Assembly: GCA_963693085.1 (NCBI GenBank)
Contig: OY856409.1
Coordinates: forward strand, 299,254,558-299,318,557
From: Alisma plantago-aquatica
Taxonomy: Eukaryota; Streptophyta; Magnoliopsida; Alismatales; Alismataceae
Length of the DNA: 64,000 nt
Direction of reading: 5' to 3'
The notes under the pieces were generated by a model that did no database searches, was not told where the DNA came from, and saw nothing but the letters and a program-made list of their open reading frames with translations. This document shows, piece after piece, positions 10,742-23,829 of the stretch. Numbering within the stretch: the first letter of the stretch is position 1; the number at the start of each line of letters is the position of its first letter. The position numbers were made by a program, and so were the translations under genes.

Positions 10742-11757
10742 ATGGGAAAGTCAGAGGAGTCGAAGAGAAGGTGGAGGTGAGGAGCTACGGCCGACCACGA
10801 ATGGCATTTTTCCTACAATGCAAGGGATGCGAAGAGACTTGTCTCGTTAGATGCAGAAGGTCCTCACGAACTCGTGGGTGAAGAAATCTCTGGAAAAGGT
10901 GAAGAGACGAGGGAAAACGAGGGAGATGAAGCGAGCCGCGACTGCCCGCTTGCTCCTTCGGTTAACTGAAGGTAGAAGATGATGAGCCGACCGTCAGATG
11001 GGATCCACGTCCAACCTAGACCGTTGGATCGTGACCCACGATGGGCCAGACGCACATGATAGTCATTTAAAGGCTGAACTTAGGCTTAAATGATGCAAAT
11101 CAATGATATATCGATTGTTATTATGTCACACTATATTCAAAACTTGTTAAATGCATTTGGAAGGTCAAATGAACTCCAAATGACCTCAAATTTTAACCCT
11201 AGGTTCCTAATGACGTCTAGATTCATGCTATGCAATTATATTTGCGTTTCACCCAACCTTTGGCATACAATAATTATTTTTATTATTAAAGCATATATTA
11301 ATATAATGCTTGAGAAAATAATTATGTATTGCTTTTAAAAGCAACCCTTGGTTCCCAAATCCGAGATTTGGAGTCCAAGAGTTAACAACTCACTAATATC
11401 ATGCATTTTCAAGATTAATTAGCCCATAATAAGAGTGAGGTATGAAAATTGGTTATTTATTCACCATTTAATTTACACTTGCTAATTAAATCACTTCTTA
11501 TCCATTAATATTTATTCTTGAGCTCCAACATTATCCATTAGACAACAAATTCGTGGTTTAGTGGAAATTTGCATAATTACCCTATCCATATATCCATTTG
11601 TGGAATTTTGTGCATCTAACACTCAATTGGCAACAAATTGTACTTCAACCATCAATTTCTCAAATATTCAATATTAAGGAAACAAAATGGAGAAGAAAGA
11701 AATTAACATAAAAATTGAGGTGGAAAATGATAATTTTATTGAACTCAGGACGTTACA

Positions 11758-11886
11758 GAATCTGAATTTCCAATTGAAAAATTGTTATCAAAGAGATAGT
11801 TTTTTAGCCTTTCATACCAATTTCTAGGTGCCTGTTTTAAACCATAACATGCTTTATTAAGTTTGTATACATAGTCACCTTTTTAT
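11758..11886 (-). pseudogene. Ty1/copia RT fragment (insertion target of the gypsy element)
   Basis: The minus strand reads without interruption KGDYVYKLNKACYGLKQAPR then NWYERLKNYLFDNNFS, the highly conserved copia RT segment (VYKLxKALYGLKQAPRxWY). The frame is cut at 11757 by the gypsy LTR. The continuation (the catalytic YVDD part) would be left of the window. The right edge is about 11886. Confidence 0.88.
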
Positions 11887-11889
11887 TCT

Positions 11890-14800
11890 AAGGTGGGGAG
11901 GATGTGATAACCTAGATTTTCTCCCTCATTCAATTTTTGCCCATCTTTACTCATTAGATACTTGTTATACTAAAAAAACCTCATCAAAATCATCTTGATG
12001 ACTTTAAGTCACTTAATGCTCAATTCATGAATTGATTTTGTTTAAACCTCACCTTGTATTTATATATGACTTTAAATTAGTTTTGGAACTAGGTGTCAAG
12101 CCTTCTATGTATCATCAAATTGCAATCAAAATTGAAATCATTCAATGAACCCTCCTTGCTATATATGGTTTTCATGATGTAGAGGATAAATTAGGAATCC
12201 AAAGGTGCAAAAATTGCCTCAACCGGAGCATCATAGTCCAAGATATGCCATTTTGAAAATTGCAATTTGGTCTTCATTGTACTAGTGATTTTAAGTCGAC
12301 TTTGTCTCTATTGGGCCCAAATAGGGTGCACGCGACCCATTTATGGGAGGCACCCTCTTGCCTTAGCCTTGTTAGCAATCCATGACTCCTCCTTCTAGTC
12401 AATATGGTCGTGCTTAGTTGTATCATCTGTGACGATTATATCTTGACCCACGGATCACCCTAACACATCTGATGGCTACCAACACTCCTCCTACCTTTGT
12501 ACGCAGACCAACTAAAGTGGTGTTGTAACCACCTGACCCCTCTAATGGTGCCACCCCACGACCCCTTTTCGCACCATATTCCCCCAAATCGACACCTCCC
12601 TTGCCTATATAACTCCCTTATGAGTTGCTTCCCCCTCTTTTTTTGGTCTTTCTCAAAGCCTAGCACCCCTATTCCCCTCTTCGTTTCCTCCTCCACCTGG
12701 GTAGTGTCGCCACAACCCTAAGAAGGGATTGCCTCCTCTAGTGGCTTTTAATGTTGGCTGAGCCCTTCATTGAGTCCACACAGTCACGAGGAAGTCGGGT
12801 GGCCACTCCTTCAGACCTGTCGTACCCTAGAGCTAGCCCATGGTTCAGCTTCGATGAGCCATCTCGCGTCAACCACCACAAAACTGTGTGCTTTGAGACA
12901 AACAAAGTGACGATAGTGGGTGACGATACATGGTGTTTGTAGGACTCTGGCTACCACTCATGATAGTGGTCAAGAGTAGTGGGTGGCACCTTGAAGCATC
13001 CTCTGAACCTTGGGAAACATTGCAGAAGCATCTAAAAGAGGTGGGAAACCCAGAGAGGCTGGGAGCTAGGACTGGTGGGTCGGCTCGCTAGGTCCTAGAC
13101 ACAAGCCCAACGAGGGGCCTCCAACTCATCGTGGTCTATTCAAGCTATTCCCCTCTTTAATCTTCAATCTCCCATAACTTTCTCACCCCAAAACAAAATA
13201 CAATGATATTATATACAATTTTGTTCAAAAAAACACCACCTTTCACATGATACCAAACCACTTGCTAATTTTGTACGTTATACTCCTGATTTAGTAAAAA
13301 GTGATACCATTATGATATTGTGCTTGTTAATCAACTACAACCATGCTTTACCTAGTATCATTCATGAACCCTAACTACTCTAATTGCCTAGATCAGTAAT
13401 CTTTAGTTCACCTTTACTTTTCTTAACATCTTGGGCCATCTAATTCACCCTAATGATAATCTCAATCTTCTATGTCTATCTTGATCTAAAAATGAATTAT
13501 TTATGTACATATATGATCAAGTTTAAGACTTTGGCCTAAATTATCATCATCTAATTATTTAATCTCAAAATCAGTAAGAAAAGGGATGCATTGTGCCCTG
13601 TTTGATTGGTATCTTATACCTCTTTGCCATGAGTAGCACAAAGACTCACTTTTGTGCACTATTATATCCCAAAATGTGATGTTTAAGTACCTACATGATT
13701 GAACTTCTAATTATTATGCTAAACTGGTTCCCTATGACCAAACCTCTATTTAACCCTCTAATTATTCTCTGTAATGTCTTGTGATACGAAATGCATTGCA
13801 ACACCCTCATGTGCTCTTTGTTTACATATGACCTACTTATGACACCTAAAATGTTCTTAATGTAAATTATAATTGTTGGTCTTGAACCTTGATAGATCAT
13901 AATCTAATTCTATCCATGATATCTTAATGACATCAAATCAGTAGAATCATCATGATTTAGCTCTACTTCCTAACTTGACCTACTTAGTGCTTCTATGACT
14001 TGGAGCTATTACTCTACTGCATGAAATGAATCTAATATGTCTAATTAGGATCTTGCATGAATGGACCGTGATAATAATCTAAATGTCATGCTTCCCTTAC
14101 TCCTATATTAGACTTTATCTTGATCTTGCATTACTCATGACGTGGATGGTTCACCTAGACCTAAGGTTTAGTATTAATGCTTATACTATGTTGAATCAAT
14201 GTATGCATGTTTGACAAGATGGGACCCCACTTGAACTATTTGATACCTATGTTTAGGAGAACATCCACGTGACATGTTTCATGTTTATATTAACAAGACC
14301 CTACTAATCTAAGACCAACTATTATGTCTTTTATATGTCCTAGGTACCCTTTAGATTGGACCTTCTCTAGAATTTGATTCATGGTTTATGGCTTGCCCTC
14401 TACTCACAAGGTACAATTAATCTCTTGACCCTACTATGATATTGCCTTGGTTGTATGTATTCTCATATGAATGCTTGGCTAGATAAATACCTGTTTGAGC
14501 TAATGTTCCATATGGATACAACTTTCATGTTGATTATAGTATGTTGACAAACCTTGAACATATTTTAGAGAAGTCCATTATATATCCAAGTGCACCTGCC
14601 TGAAGTTTTGGTGGTAAGGACACCGAGTTGGGCACCTTACTTGAGATTTCAAGATAAGGCGGACCATTATGATATAAGGGTTATCTCTTGGCAATGGCCT
14701 TGATGTCCCTTAAAAATAAGGTTAGCTTTGTTAGCACCCTTATAGGCTCTTACACTGGGAAGTTAGTCGAAAGGCCTACAATTGATATCATGGATAAATG

Positions 14801-15220
14801 AGCGTAAACCATTATTTGTAGAAAAAAACATTGCTAATTGTTCTCATCTTGTTTCTACTTTTTTCTTATTATGATGTTTCTAGTCAAGCAACTTCTATAC
14901 TACTCTTAAATTATGGTTACATGTTTTTCGTAGCGTACTCAATGCATTCACATTGATATATCTTATTTATCAAATTTGTAGTTGCCAAATGAAGATCTAT
15001 TGCACTCAAGACTCTAAGATCAGAAATGAAACACCAATGGGGTATTCTTGATATATAAATGGGTACAAGATTCTCTATCCCCTTTTAGTATCTTGTTATA
15101 TCTTATTGTGCTACTTTTACAGATATATTGCATGTGTGAAATAATTGTGTCATTCTACAGATGGACGCCACAGTTCACTTCCTTTGGCTTTATAGCCATT
15201 AGGAGTGTCGACTTAGGGTA
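11890..15220 (+). repeat. Probable gypsy-type LTR, plus strand, with polypurine tract at its left edge
   Basis: AAGGTGGGGAGGA (11890-11902) followed by TGTGATAACC looks like the polypurine tract and LTR start typical of plant gypsy elements. About 0.7 kb further in, at 12606-12612, there is a TATATAA box preceded by pyrimidine-rich sequence. Its right end is unclear: GACGCCACAGTTCACT and GGGTAACA near 15170-15222 are candidates, but I find no matching target duplication. No coding sequence is recognisable in this 3.3 kb. Confidence 0.45.
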
Positions 15221-15269
15221 ACAAATAGTTATGTGACAAGTAGTCAAAACAAGACAGAGAGTGCTAAAG

Positions 15270-15570
15270 CATAGACAAAGTAGTAGTCAACATGCACAAG
15301 AGGAGAAAAGAAGAGAGAGAGAGAGTACTGGTGATATAGTAGAATTAGTCTCAGTTGCTAGCATCGTTGAGTAGTCCAAAGAGCATTGGGTCACAAATAA
15401 CAAATAGTCAATGTACAAAAGAACAAACACATGAGAGAGAGAGAGAGAGTAGTTACTATGTAGCTAAAATTAATCATAGTCACTAGCATTGTCGAATAGA
15501 CCAGAGAGTGTTGGGTCATAAGTAGAGTAGTGGTCAACGTGCACATGCACAAACAAGAGATAAGTAGAGG
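15270..15570. repeat. Tandem repeat, about 125 bp period, with GA microsatellites
   Basis: Unit 1 (about 15270-15393) and unit 2 (about 15394-15520) share GTAGTCAAC/AGTCAATG, a (GA)n run, TAGTCTCAGTTGCTAGCAT-like and AGAGxxTTGGGTCA blocks. A third partial unit starts at 15521. The (GA)n runs lie near 15315 and 15431. No coding function is visible. Confidence 0.75.
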
Positions 15571-17480
15571 AAACATAGCTGAAATGAACAACCTCATGTG
15601 TAAATCAAAAGCCAACAACTTCATGATGCAAAGTAGCATTGCTATACCAGAATTTCTTTCTATATTATTCATCTTCTCTCATCCTTCATCTACAATATTC
15701 CTCCATTCTCCCCTCACTCTATCCTAAAAAAAAATTAAGAGAATAGTCGGGATGGAGAATCATAAACTGTGATAGAAAAATAGATATATAGGAAATTATC
15801 TAGATGATGGTATCTGTTAAACAAATTCAATCCAGTTAATATATATCTTGATATATATGAGAGGATGTAGATTGGTTAAGGGAGGTAAATCATATGTGCG
15901 TAGGGATGGAAGTGGGTGGACACTAAAAATGTTAGAAAAGGAAGATAGATGTTGTTGGTAGAGATTAAAAAATGGTGGCGACATGGCGACCCACATAGAT
16001 ATAGTAGCAACAAATTTAAGATGGATTGCTTTTATTGTTGAAGGTGAAGATGGCTTAATAGAGACACTCTAAGAAGATGCAACATATGGACATACATATG
16101 GGAAACTAAGAAACTCCTAGGGGTAGTTTTGTCCTACAAGGGGAGGCTTCTCTACTCTCCTCTTTCTCTCTCAAGGTTGAGGGTAGTGTACGAGAGTATG
16201 CTCTAATAATGATTTTGTGAAATTGTAGGCCACAAATGTGAGATGCCCCTACAAATCTTGCATAACATATCCCAAAGCCCACTTTCTCCTCATCAACCAC
16301 CTATGCATCCGAGTTCAATTTTTGGCAGTTATTATACCACATTTGTTCTTCTAAAGATGATTTGCTACTTCCATTTATGTTACCCTCCCATTGGTCGTCA
16401 ATCCTAGCACATCGAAGTTCTTATAATCCATAATGAGGCTTCCAAAAGAGTTGTATGTTGTGCACTCGATGCCTTTTCCTAAAGATCTATCTATTCTGGT
16501 AGGTCCAGTTAGACGAGATAGTACTCTCCATATCATCCATTCTAACCTTTGACAACAACTTTCTATTCAGCCTCATAGAAATGAGGCCATTATATATGGA
16601 GAAGGTACGATGCCATTGTAGATAAAGGCCAAACCTCCAAGGCATTCAATCATTGAAAGTCCATATGAGGAATGAATTTATTATCTACATGTTAGAGTTA
16701 GTGTGTGTCATTGTCCATGACATGTCTGTCATATAACCTACCTTTGGTAGGTAGGATTCTCAAGTAGCCTCTCCATAGGAAGTGAGATAGTATGGGAGGA
16801 CATTATATCTCCAACTGGTCTTCCAAACTTCTTCATTAGTGATCTACTATATATCTCTATGACCTGAAGACCCTAGAAGTCCAAGCGAGTAGGTGGTTTT
16901 TGTCGAGAATGACCTGAAGACCCTAGAAGTACAAGCCAGTAGGTGGATTTTGTTGAGAAGACCACAACATGCATTGGACACCACGTCATGACGTCCATGG
17001 GGCATCATCTACTGTGTGGTGTATGAATGATCTAGAACAAAGTTTTTGGTGGGAATACATGCTCACTGACACAATTATTATGTGATGCATCCTATAATAA
17101 TCTCAAAAGAGCCAATAGATCTTCATTGTAATGTACAACAGAATTTATCTCTCCTTATTCATTTTAAGGGTAGGGGTTTTGGAGAGCACTGAGGAAAAAA
17201 TGATCCACTTTTATTGGTTGTCCTATAAAAATTATAGGATCCATCCTATACCATAATTTACCCCTATAAAAGATCCTCTTTAATCGAACATCATTTCACA
17301 AGGTAGGCATGGCAGTAAAACTCTTGTGTACCCAACCCGACCCTTTTCTCGGTGAACTTATTTTTCATTCATAGATAATAAAAGTGTATCTGAGATCACA
17401 TCCACATAAATTGATAACACAACAATTAGTATTTATCATTACCAGAGGTATAATTAATCACCAGAGAGAGTCCAATGCTT
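15571..17480. other. Unassigned AT-rich DNA
   Basis: I see no ORF with recognisable domains and no LTR ends. The only structure noticed is the 50-bp tandem duplication at 16861-16960. Confidence 0.5.
16861..16960. repeat. 50-bp tandem duplication
   Basis: GACCTGAAGACCCTAGAAGT begins at both 16861 and 16911. The two 50-bp units differ at about six positions. It is a simple local duplication. Confidence 0.85.
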
Positions 17481-17939
17481 AAAGTTGAAGGAAAGACAAT
17501 GCTAGAAAAGCTTCTAAAAACATGTTGTAGAAAAAAAAGGATAGATGATGGTAATGTTCCTCAGCGACAATGAAGGAATCACACTAGTCCATATTTTGTT
17601 CTTCAAGAATTTTCTAAATAGTGTAAGATCCTTTTAACACTTTAGATTCTTGGTATAGCATCACAAGTTTTGCCTTGGCTTCTCTTATGATTGCTCAATG
17701 CGTACTTCAGTTGTAAGAAGTGTTTATGTCATTATATAGACTGGTCAAGTCTATTTTAATGAGATTGACAATTTTGTGTTTGTTTTCAAATATTTTGTTG
17801 TTTCATTCTCTCAAATAGTCTAGTAGATAGAAATGCAAGTATGTTGGGTTATGTGAAATATGTAGTTTTTATAGCCTTGGTAATGTAGTTGATGGTGTTC
17901 TTATCTATAAAGTGTGTCTGTCAAGGGTTGAATAGATAT

Positions 17940-18079
17940 TGTTCTATATCTGTTTTGTAATGAGCATTTGAAGAAGATGTGTTTGGGGTCTTCATGTGCA
18001 GTGTGACATAAATGACATATAGCCATCTATGGAATCCTCTTTTCTTCCAATTACGACAAGTGAGCAATTTATCATGTCC
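17940..18079 (-). pseudogene. LINE zinc-binding (zf-RVT) remnant
   Basis: The minus strand reads DKLLTCRNWKKRGFHRW, then YVTLHMKTPNTSS. It corresponds to the post-RT segment of plant LINEs (DNLxxRG ... CxLC ... E..xHLF). The cysteines are mostly lost. Confidence 0.55.
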
Positions 18080-19429
18080 TAAAAGCCGTTGAAGAATATA
18101 TATTCAATATGAAATTTGATTTTCCATATATTTTCAAAAAGATTCATAATACCAGAGTGACTCAAATGGTAGTAAATGATTTATGGTGTGAATTTATTAC
18201 CCCATTTCTAGGTAATATGGTTACTAGCTAAGTTTTCCAAGGTGTGGTTGATGTGATCAATGTCTAAATGTTGAAGGAGTTGTATATGAATCTTTGAAAG
18301 TGATTTTATCTATTGGAGTTGAGGAGTATCATCTCACACTCTGCAATAATTTTGGACCATTTGTTTGGTATATCTATGTTGACATTCATATTTTTTATGT
18401 TACATCCATTGAAGGATCAAACCAGAAATTGATATTATGAAATTATTGGGGATGTACTATGAGGATATTCTGAATGATGTATATTGTATCTTATATGTGT
18501 CACCATAAAGGTGATGTACCTTTTTTCTTGATGGTTTTCCATGGGTTTTTGTTTCTGTAGTATTTCTTGATGACACATGTTTCCATATTTTATCTTCATT
18601 ATTTCATAATTTTATGTGGTTTTGTGAAGACATTGTGCATGCTATTTGATGTCGATTATACCCCATCCCCCTTGTTGTTTAGGCTTGCATATTTTTTCCC
18701 TGTTGACTAGGTGTATTTTCTTTATGTCTATTGTATCTCCCCAAAGAATTTTTTTCACAATATATCAGTTTGCTCGATGATCTTGGATTTGTTTGGTATA
18801 CAACTAAGTTGGTAAGAAACCTTCGGTGTAAGTTTAACATTTAGGAGTGTGAAATGACCCACTAGACTAAGTATATGTTAATTTCATTGAGCGTGTTTAT
18901 GATTCATGGATGTGATGATCAGATTCCAACATGATGATGGAAAAGGAAGTGGTGAATGTGGTAAACCCAAATATGTGATTGGGAATTTCTCCTCATTGCA
19001 TTGTATTGGGTATGTGAATTTGTATGTTTCTAGTTGGGTTGTATGTGTGAGATAATGGTGGATTTTTTTGAAGGTGATCTTTAGTCCATACAGATGTGAA
19101 AAGATACCTAGTATGTGGATGATTATGCTATCGTTGTCACTAGGTTTTTCATAAAGATGGTACCATTTACATAATCATCAATGTGCTCAGAGTTATTTTA
19201 GGACCATTTTTATCAGTTGCAAGTTTAATCATATTATAAAAAAAATGTCACTAGAATGAGGAGGTAGGGTGAGAAAAGATACCCTTGTTTGAGAACATTT
19301 GTGTTGATTAGAAGCCAAAGGCACTACCAGTTTGATAGTGGAGAAGTGACATTTGCTCACACATGATTGGATTCAATGATTCCATCTTTATGGAAAGCCA
19401 TATCCTTAGAGGCATGATAGGATAAAGTA

Positions 19430-19590
19430 CTAGTTCATGTTGTTGAAAGCTTTCTCAAAATAAAGTTTGCGGTCAAGGAAGGGAATTTTGTTATGCTGCC
19501 ATGTGTTGACTATCTTGTGTGCCAAGATATATGCATCTTGTATATATCTACCTTTCAGGAAAGAACTTTGTTGTAGTCTTATTAAATTAG
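19430..19590 (-). pseudogene. LINE RT remnant
   Basis: The minus strand reads LIRLQQSSFLKGRYIQDAYI, then LAHKIVN and YFEKAFNNMN. This corresponds to the non-LTR RT motif QSAFLKGRSIQDxxLLAHE followed by DFEKAFD. The essential Asp of DFEKAFD is lost and a stop follows. Confidence 0.8.
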
Positions 19591-20599
19591 TGAATTTTGG
19601 TTTAGCTCAGGTGTTTAAGGTTTTGGCAATGATTTCATAAATGCAATGATGAGACTGATATGTTTAAAGTGGTTGACTAGAGATGATAATTTTTTCCTTT
19701 TTGATGAGATCTATGTATGTTTGGTTTAGGGCGCCAACCTGATGGGAAATTTCATCATGTATTCAATATATTTAAAGAGTTCTTGGAAAGTATGTTTGAT
19801 GTTAATCCATTGGTTATGATAGAATCCCATACTGAAACCATAAGATTTAGAAGATATGTCAGATCCAAGGTTTAACATGGCTTCTTTGGCCTCATTGTCC
19901 AAAAAAGATTTTGTGAGTTAATAGATGTTGTTGATTTTGTTAGGACAGAGGATGTTCTAGTCAATATTGATGTGATTGGAAGACCATCTACCATGATTGA
20001 ATAAATTTTGAAGAAGGTATCAAAAGCCTAAAAAACTTTCTATTTTGTTAGTGGTGTGTACACTTTGGATGTTTAGGTTATGGATGATGGATATCCATAT
20101 GTAGGAGTTGCAGATTTTGTGGAAAAATTTGTGTTTCTATCACCTTATTTTAGACATTGTATTTTGGCCTATTGTTTCCACATGATATTATTACCCTGGT
20201 TGATATTTTGTATTTATCTTGTAAAACTTGGGTGTAAATGGGTTAAACTATTGGGTTAAAGTCAACTATAGAAGGTTTCTCTTGAATGTTAATGAGTTTC
20301 TTGGTGATGTTTCCATATGTAGTTTTTTTCCGTTGTCGGGGATTTTAAGGTTTTTTGGATTATAGTCCCAAGTAAGATCACAATGGTTTGTATACCATTG
20401 ATATTAGATGATGTGTCTGAATTTAGGGTGAATGATCTAGACTCTTTTGAAATCAAAGGGTTTTTGGCCCTATATGAGTGTTTTGGTGTTGAGAATGATG
20501 GGGAAGTGGTCAAATATGGGTTGTTTAGTGGGAAAAATAGTTCTTGTAGGATAGAGTGTATTTAGATATTATGTACATTAAACTGATTGAGTTTTTCCC

Positions 20600-21130
20600 A
20601 AATAGGTCCATAGTTCCACTTGTAAATAGATTTTGACGTAGAAATATCTACTAGGTGATGTTTTATGACGAATTTATCAAAGCAAGAATCATGGGCTTTA
20701 TGTGCATTAAGCGAGGTAGTGTTTGGCTTAATTCACTCAGATGCACTTCTCATGAGGTTGAAATCAATCTCTATAATCTAAGGACTGTGGGATAAATTAT
20801 ATGCCAGGTGCTTAAATTCTTTCAAAAATAAGTCTTTAGAGTTTCTAGGTTCACCATAGACCCTTGTGAAATGTCGTGTGATGATATCATTCAAGTTATT
20901 TAAGGATATAGTGATGGAGTGTTAACCATGTGAGTGTTTGTCATGTGGAAAGGTGCATGGGTTCCCACCATAAAGCCTCCATTGAGACCATAGGATGGAA
21001 TTTGTACCCATTCAATGATGTGTTGACCCCCTATAGAGTGGAGCTAGAAGAGGGTCCAATGCATATTAGTTTCTTGGAGTGTGATAAGGTTAATCTTGAG
21101 TCCCCTAATAAACATCACATTTTACTTCTA
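20600..21130 (-). pseudogene. LINE endonuclease remnant
   Basis: The minus strand gives TRHFTRVYGEPRNSKDLFLK then IEIDFNLMRSASE, matching the plant L1 endonuclease core (VYGP... DFNLIRS..E). Further on it gives FVIKHHLVDISTSKSIYKWN. The catalytic GDFN is changed to IDFN, and stops interrupt the frame. Confidence 0.7.
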
Positions 21131-21899
21131 TGCCATGCATTAGAAGAGCCACATAAATTTCAAGATGCAATAATCATAGAAGAAAATTAACACAAATGGG
21201 GTAAAAGATATAAATGAAGGATCAAGAAGTGAGATCTTCAAAATGTATAATAACAGGTGATGTGGGTCTATGGTTTTCCCACCTTAGACCAATTTTCAAG
21301 TTTAGATAGAGTTATGTTATCATCTAGTATTGATTGAAAGTAAAACCAAAGTGTTTAATAAATGCGGCAAAGTTGGAAGCACATTCCCATGATGCAACAT
21401 TTTGAATGTCATCAATCCAGATAATGATATCAACCATATGTAGTAGCACATGGTAGGATAATACATTGTTCACAAACCTTGAAGAAATTTCATTTCTTTA
21501 GACTTTATGGAGTACAATCAATGATCCAATTTGGTGCCCTTGTAGGATTGGCCAATTTATCTTGATCTGGGTCTTGTAGGCTATGGTTAGATTTATTGAG
21601 TTCACCAATAATATTAGATTTGAGGTTCACAACCATGTCTTCATCTCGTTATTTTGTAGTGTCCATATCTCCTTAGAACCACTTTTTCCTTACCACCATA
21701 AAATAAGGAATTGATCCTTACTTCTTATCAGATACTTAATGATTTCCTTTGTATTTGTCTAGCGACCTTCGCCATGATCTGACTAGTACCTACTTGTATT
21801 ACTCAAAGCATATGAGATTTCACATGTACACACCATTGCATACATGATAGATCCAATTGAAGATGTCTATGAAATATTATTCATGTATTCTCTCTCTTC

Positions 21900-22260
21900 A
21901 AAAGAGTTGGGTTATTGATCTCTAGAAAGACTCATTCCATGAGGCAAGGGCAAGTTTCTTCTCTTAGACTCTTCCAAGATGAACCTTTTTAGTAATATGT
22001 CAATGTATGTACTTTGACTTAGACCATGAATCCTTCTATACCTATATATATAGATATTGATTCCTAAAATATAGGATGATTCCCCAAGTCCATCATGGAG
22101 AAAATGTTTCCCAACCATGTTTTAACCAACTGTAGAGATGGGACGTTACTCCCCATCAATATTACATCATCAACATACAATATGAGGAATATAAATATGA
22201 TCCCACTACCATTTTTCTAAACACAAGGTTCATCTTCATTTTGGATAAAGAAAAACTATT
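21900..22260 (-). pseudogene. Copia RT remnant with YVDD motif
   Basis: The minus strand reads LYVDDVILMGSNVPSLQLVK, then MMDLGESSYILGINIY, RRIHGLSQSTYIDILLKRF and ESKRRNLPLPHGMSLS. This is the conserved copia RT catalytic box and downstream region. The upstream part of RT (22260-22940) is present but broken. Confidence 0.88.
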
Positions 22261-22940
22261 TGGTTGTCTCATAAAAATGAATATTTTAGCTCTGAGATGC
22301 TTTCTTCAATCCATAGATTGACCTTTGTAGCTTACATACTTTACCAACTTCATTTGGAGCAATAAACCTTGTGTTGTGTTATGTACCCATACTCAAGGAG
22401 ATTCTCATTAAGGAATGTTTGTAGTGTCCATTTCCTATATTCATATTCACGATAAGCTAAAATTGAAAGCATGGTCTTGATGAATTAATCATGGCAACTA
22501 GTTAAAAAGTTTCATGATAGTCAGCACATTGAATTTGTTTGAAACTTTTTCCCCTTCAAGTGGATCCACGAAGGTCCATACCTTATTGGTATACATGGAG
22601 TTCGTATCAGATCTCATGAATCCAAGTTATCTCTCAAAATCTGGTACCTTAAAGGCCTCATTGTAATCTTTTGGTTCATTCTCATCAATGATCAACACAT
22701 CTTCTTGTTAAATCACAAGAAATAGGTATCTCTCTGGCTCAAGATCTTTCCTACTAGACCTTGTAGGTTCTTTTTTTTTATCATACCTTGTAGGTTCTTG
22801 TGTTACATGAACTTGAGCTTCCACAATTTTTTTATTCCTCTTGTTCCTAACGGACTTCCATAGGTTCAATGTTTTCTTGTTGGACTTGAACTTCTTCAAG
22901 TTCTATTATCCTCCCATCGGTTCTTCTGGAAATGCAATTT

Positions 22941-23800
22941 TTAGAAATACAACAATTCTGGAAATAAACACTTTGTTTTGTATGGAATATGGAAGTAACA
23001 ACCTTTAGTTTCCTTAAGATATCCAACAAAATGAAATTTCTTATATTTGGGTCCAAGATTTTTAGAGAACAATATCTTGACAGAAGCTTCACATCCCCAG
23101 TTCCTCACAAAAGACACATTGGGATGTTTGGACCATGTCTCATGTGGTGTCGTTTGAATCAATTTACAACTTTTGTCCTTTTAGAGAACTATATCTTGAC
23201 ATAAGCTTCACATCCTTAAAAGGAATTTGGAAGAACAATATCCCCAAACATTTTGGTGTTCTAGGTGGAGTTCGTTGTGATACAATACCAAAATCACTCA
23301 GATGGACATCAAAATTTTGGTTGTAGTATTCACTACCTTGATTTGATCAAAGTGATTTAATTCTTTTCCCAAATTGATTTTTGTAATTCATTCATGAACT
23401 CCTTAAACTTTTCAATGGATTTTGAATTATGTATAGACACACATAGACAAATCAATTGAGATCATTAGTAAATGTGATGAAGTATTCATAACCACCTCTA
23501 TCATTTATGTTAAGAGCTCCAAATACATCACTAAGTTTGAATCCTAATATGTCACTTGCCCTTTCACTATTATCAGTAACAGGTGCTTTTTCATCTTACC
23601 CAATAAATAAGATTCACATATCTCAATTGATTCAAAGTCAAACGAGTCTAAATATCCATCTTTATGGAGTCTAGAAAAGTGCTTATGATTTGTGTGTCCT
23701 AGATGACAATTCCATAGACAAGTTTTGTTTGAGTCATCAACTTTAAGCGTCTTTGTATACATGCTATAAATATGTGTCTCAATAACTAACAAATAAAGAC
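22941..23800 (-). pseudogene. Copia GAG-pre-integrase and integrase remnant
   Basis: LWNCHLGHTNHKHFSRLHKD and SIEICESYLLGKMKKH form the HHCC zinc domain, with one Cys changed to Tyr (ESYLLGK for ESCLLGK). SDQGSEYY and GIVSQRTPPRTP mark the catalytic core, and TPHETWSKHPNVSF with KKFHFVGYLKETKGCYFH the C-terminal region. A stretch of about 35 bp (23056-23092 and 23182-23216) is present twice, a local duplication within the gene. Confidence 0.82.
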
Positions 23801-23829
23801 CCCGACTACTAATGCCATACCCTAGCCCT

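Larger units (their letters stand above)
4994..11757 (-). mobile_element. Ty3/gypsy LTR retrotransposon, degenerate, interrupted by element A
   Basis: On the minus strand: 5' LTR (8803-11757), primer site (8788-8799), gag, protease, RT, RNase H and the N-terminal part of integrase, which stops at 4994 where element A is inserted. The order PR-RT-RH-IN defines Ty3/gypsy. The long LTR and the gag and RT sequences suggest the Del/Tekay chromovirus group. The diagnostic chromodomain would lie outside the window, so the clade is inferred. Several in-frame stops and frameshifts make it non-functional. Confidence 0.92.
8803..11757 (-). repeat. 5' LTR of the gypsy element (about 2.96 kb)
   Basis: On the minus strand the LTR begins TGTAACGTCCTGAG and ends CTCCTTACA, giving TG...CA ends with a 5-bp terminal inverted repeat TGTAA/TTACA. 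The inner end abuts the primer site. The outer end abuts a copia coding fragment that reads continuously up to the boundary. No gene is inside; the region is U3, promoter and leader sequence. The partner LTR is outside the window. Confidence 0.85.
17480..21300 (-). mobile_element. Highly decayed L1-type LINE
   Basis: Minus-strand remnants follow L1 ORF2 order from right to left: endonuclease (20.6-21.1 kb), RT (19.4-19.6 kb) and zinc-finger region (17.94-18.08 kb). Stops and frameshifts are frequent and no frame exceeds about 90 codons. The ends cannot be placed, and no poly(A) or target duplication was recognised. It is much older than the LINE at 44-64 kb. Confidence 0.75.

Noticed and set aside
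10368..11055. GC-richer stretch with short ORFs that might be a host exon
   Set aside because: It lies entirely within the gypsy LTR around its probable promoter, and no domain or splice structure is evident.
12460..12942. Cluster of short ORFs around a TATA box as a possible host gene
   Set aside because: The region is inside a probable LTR, the ORFs are under 80 codons on both strands and none shows a domain.
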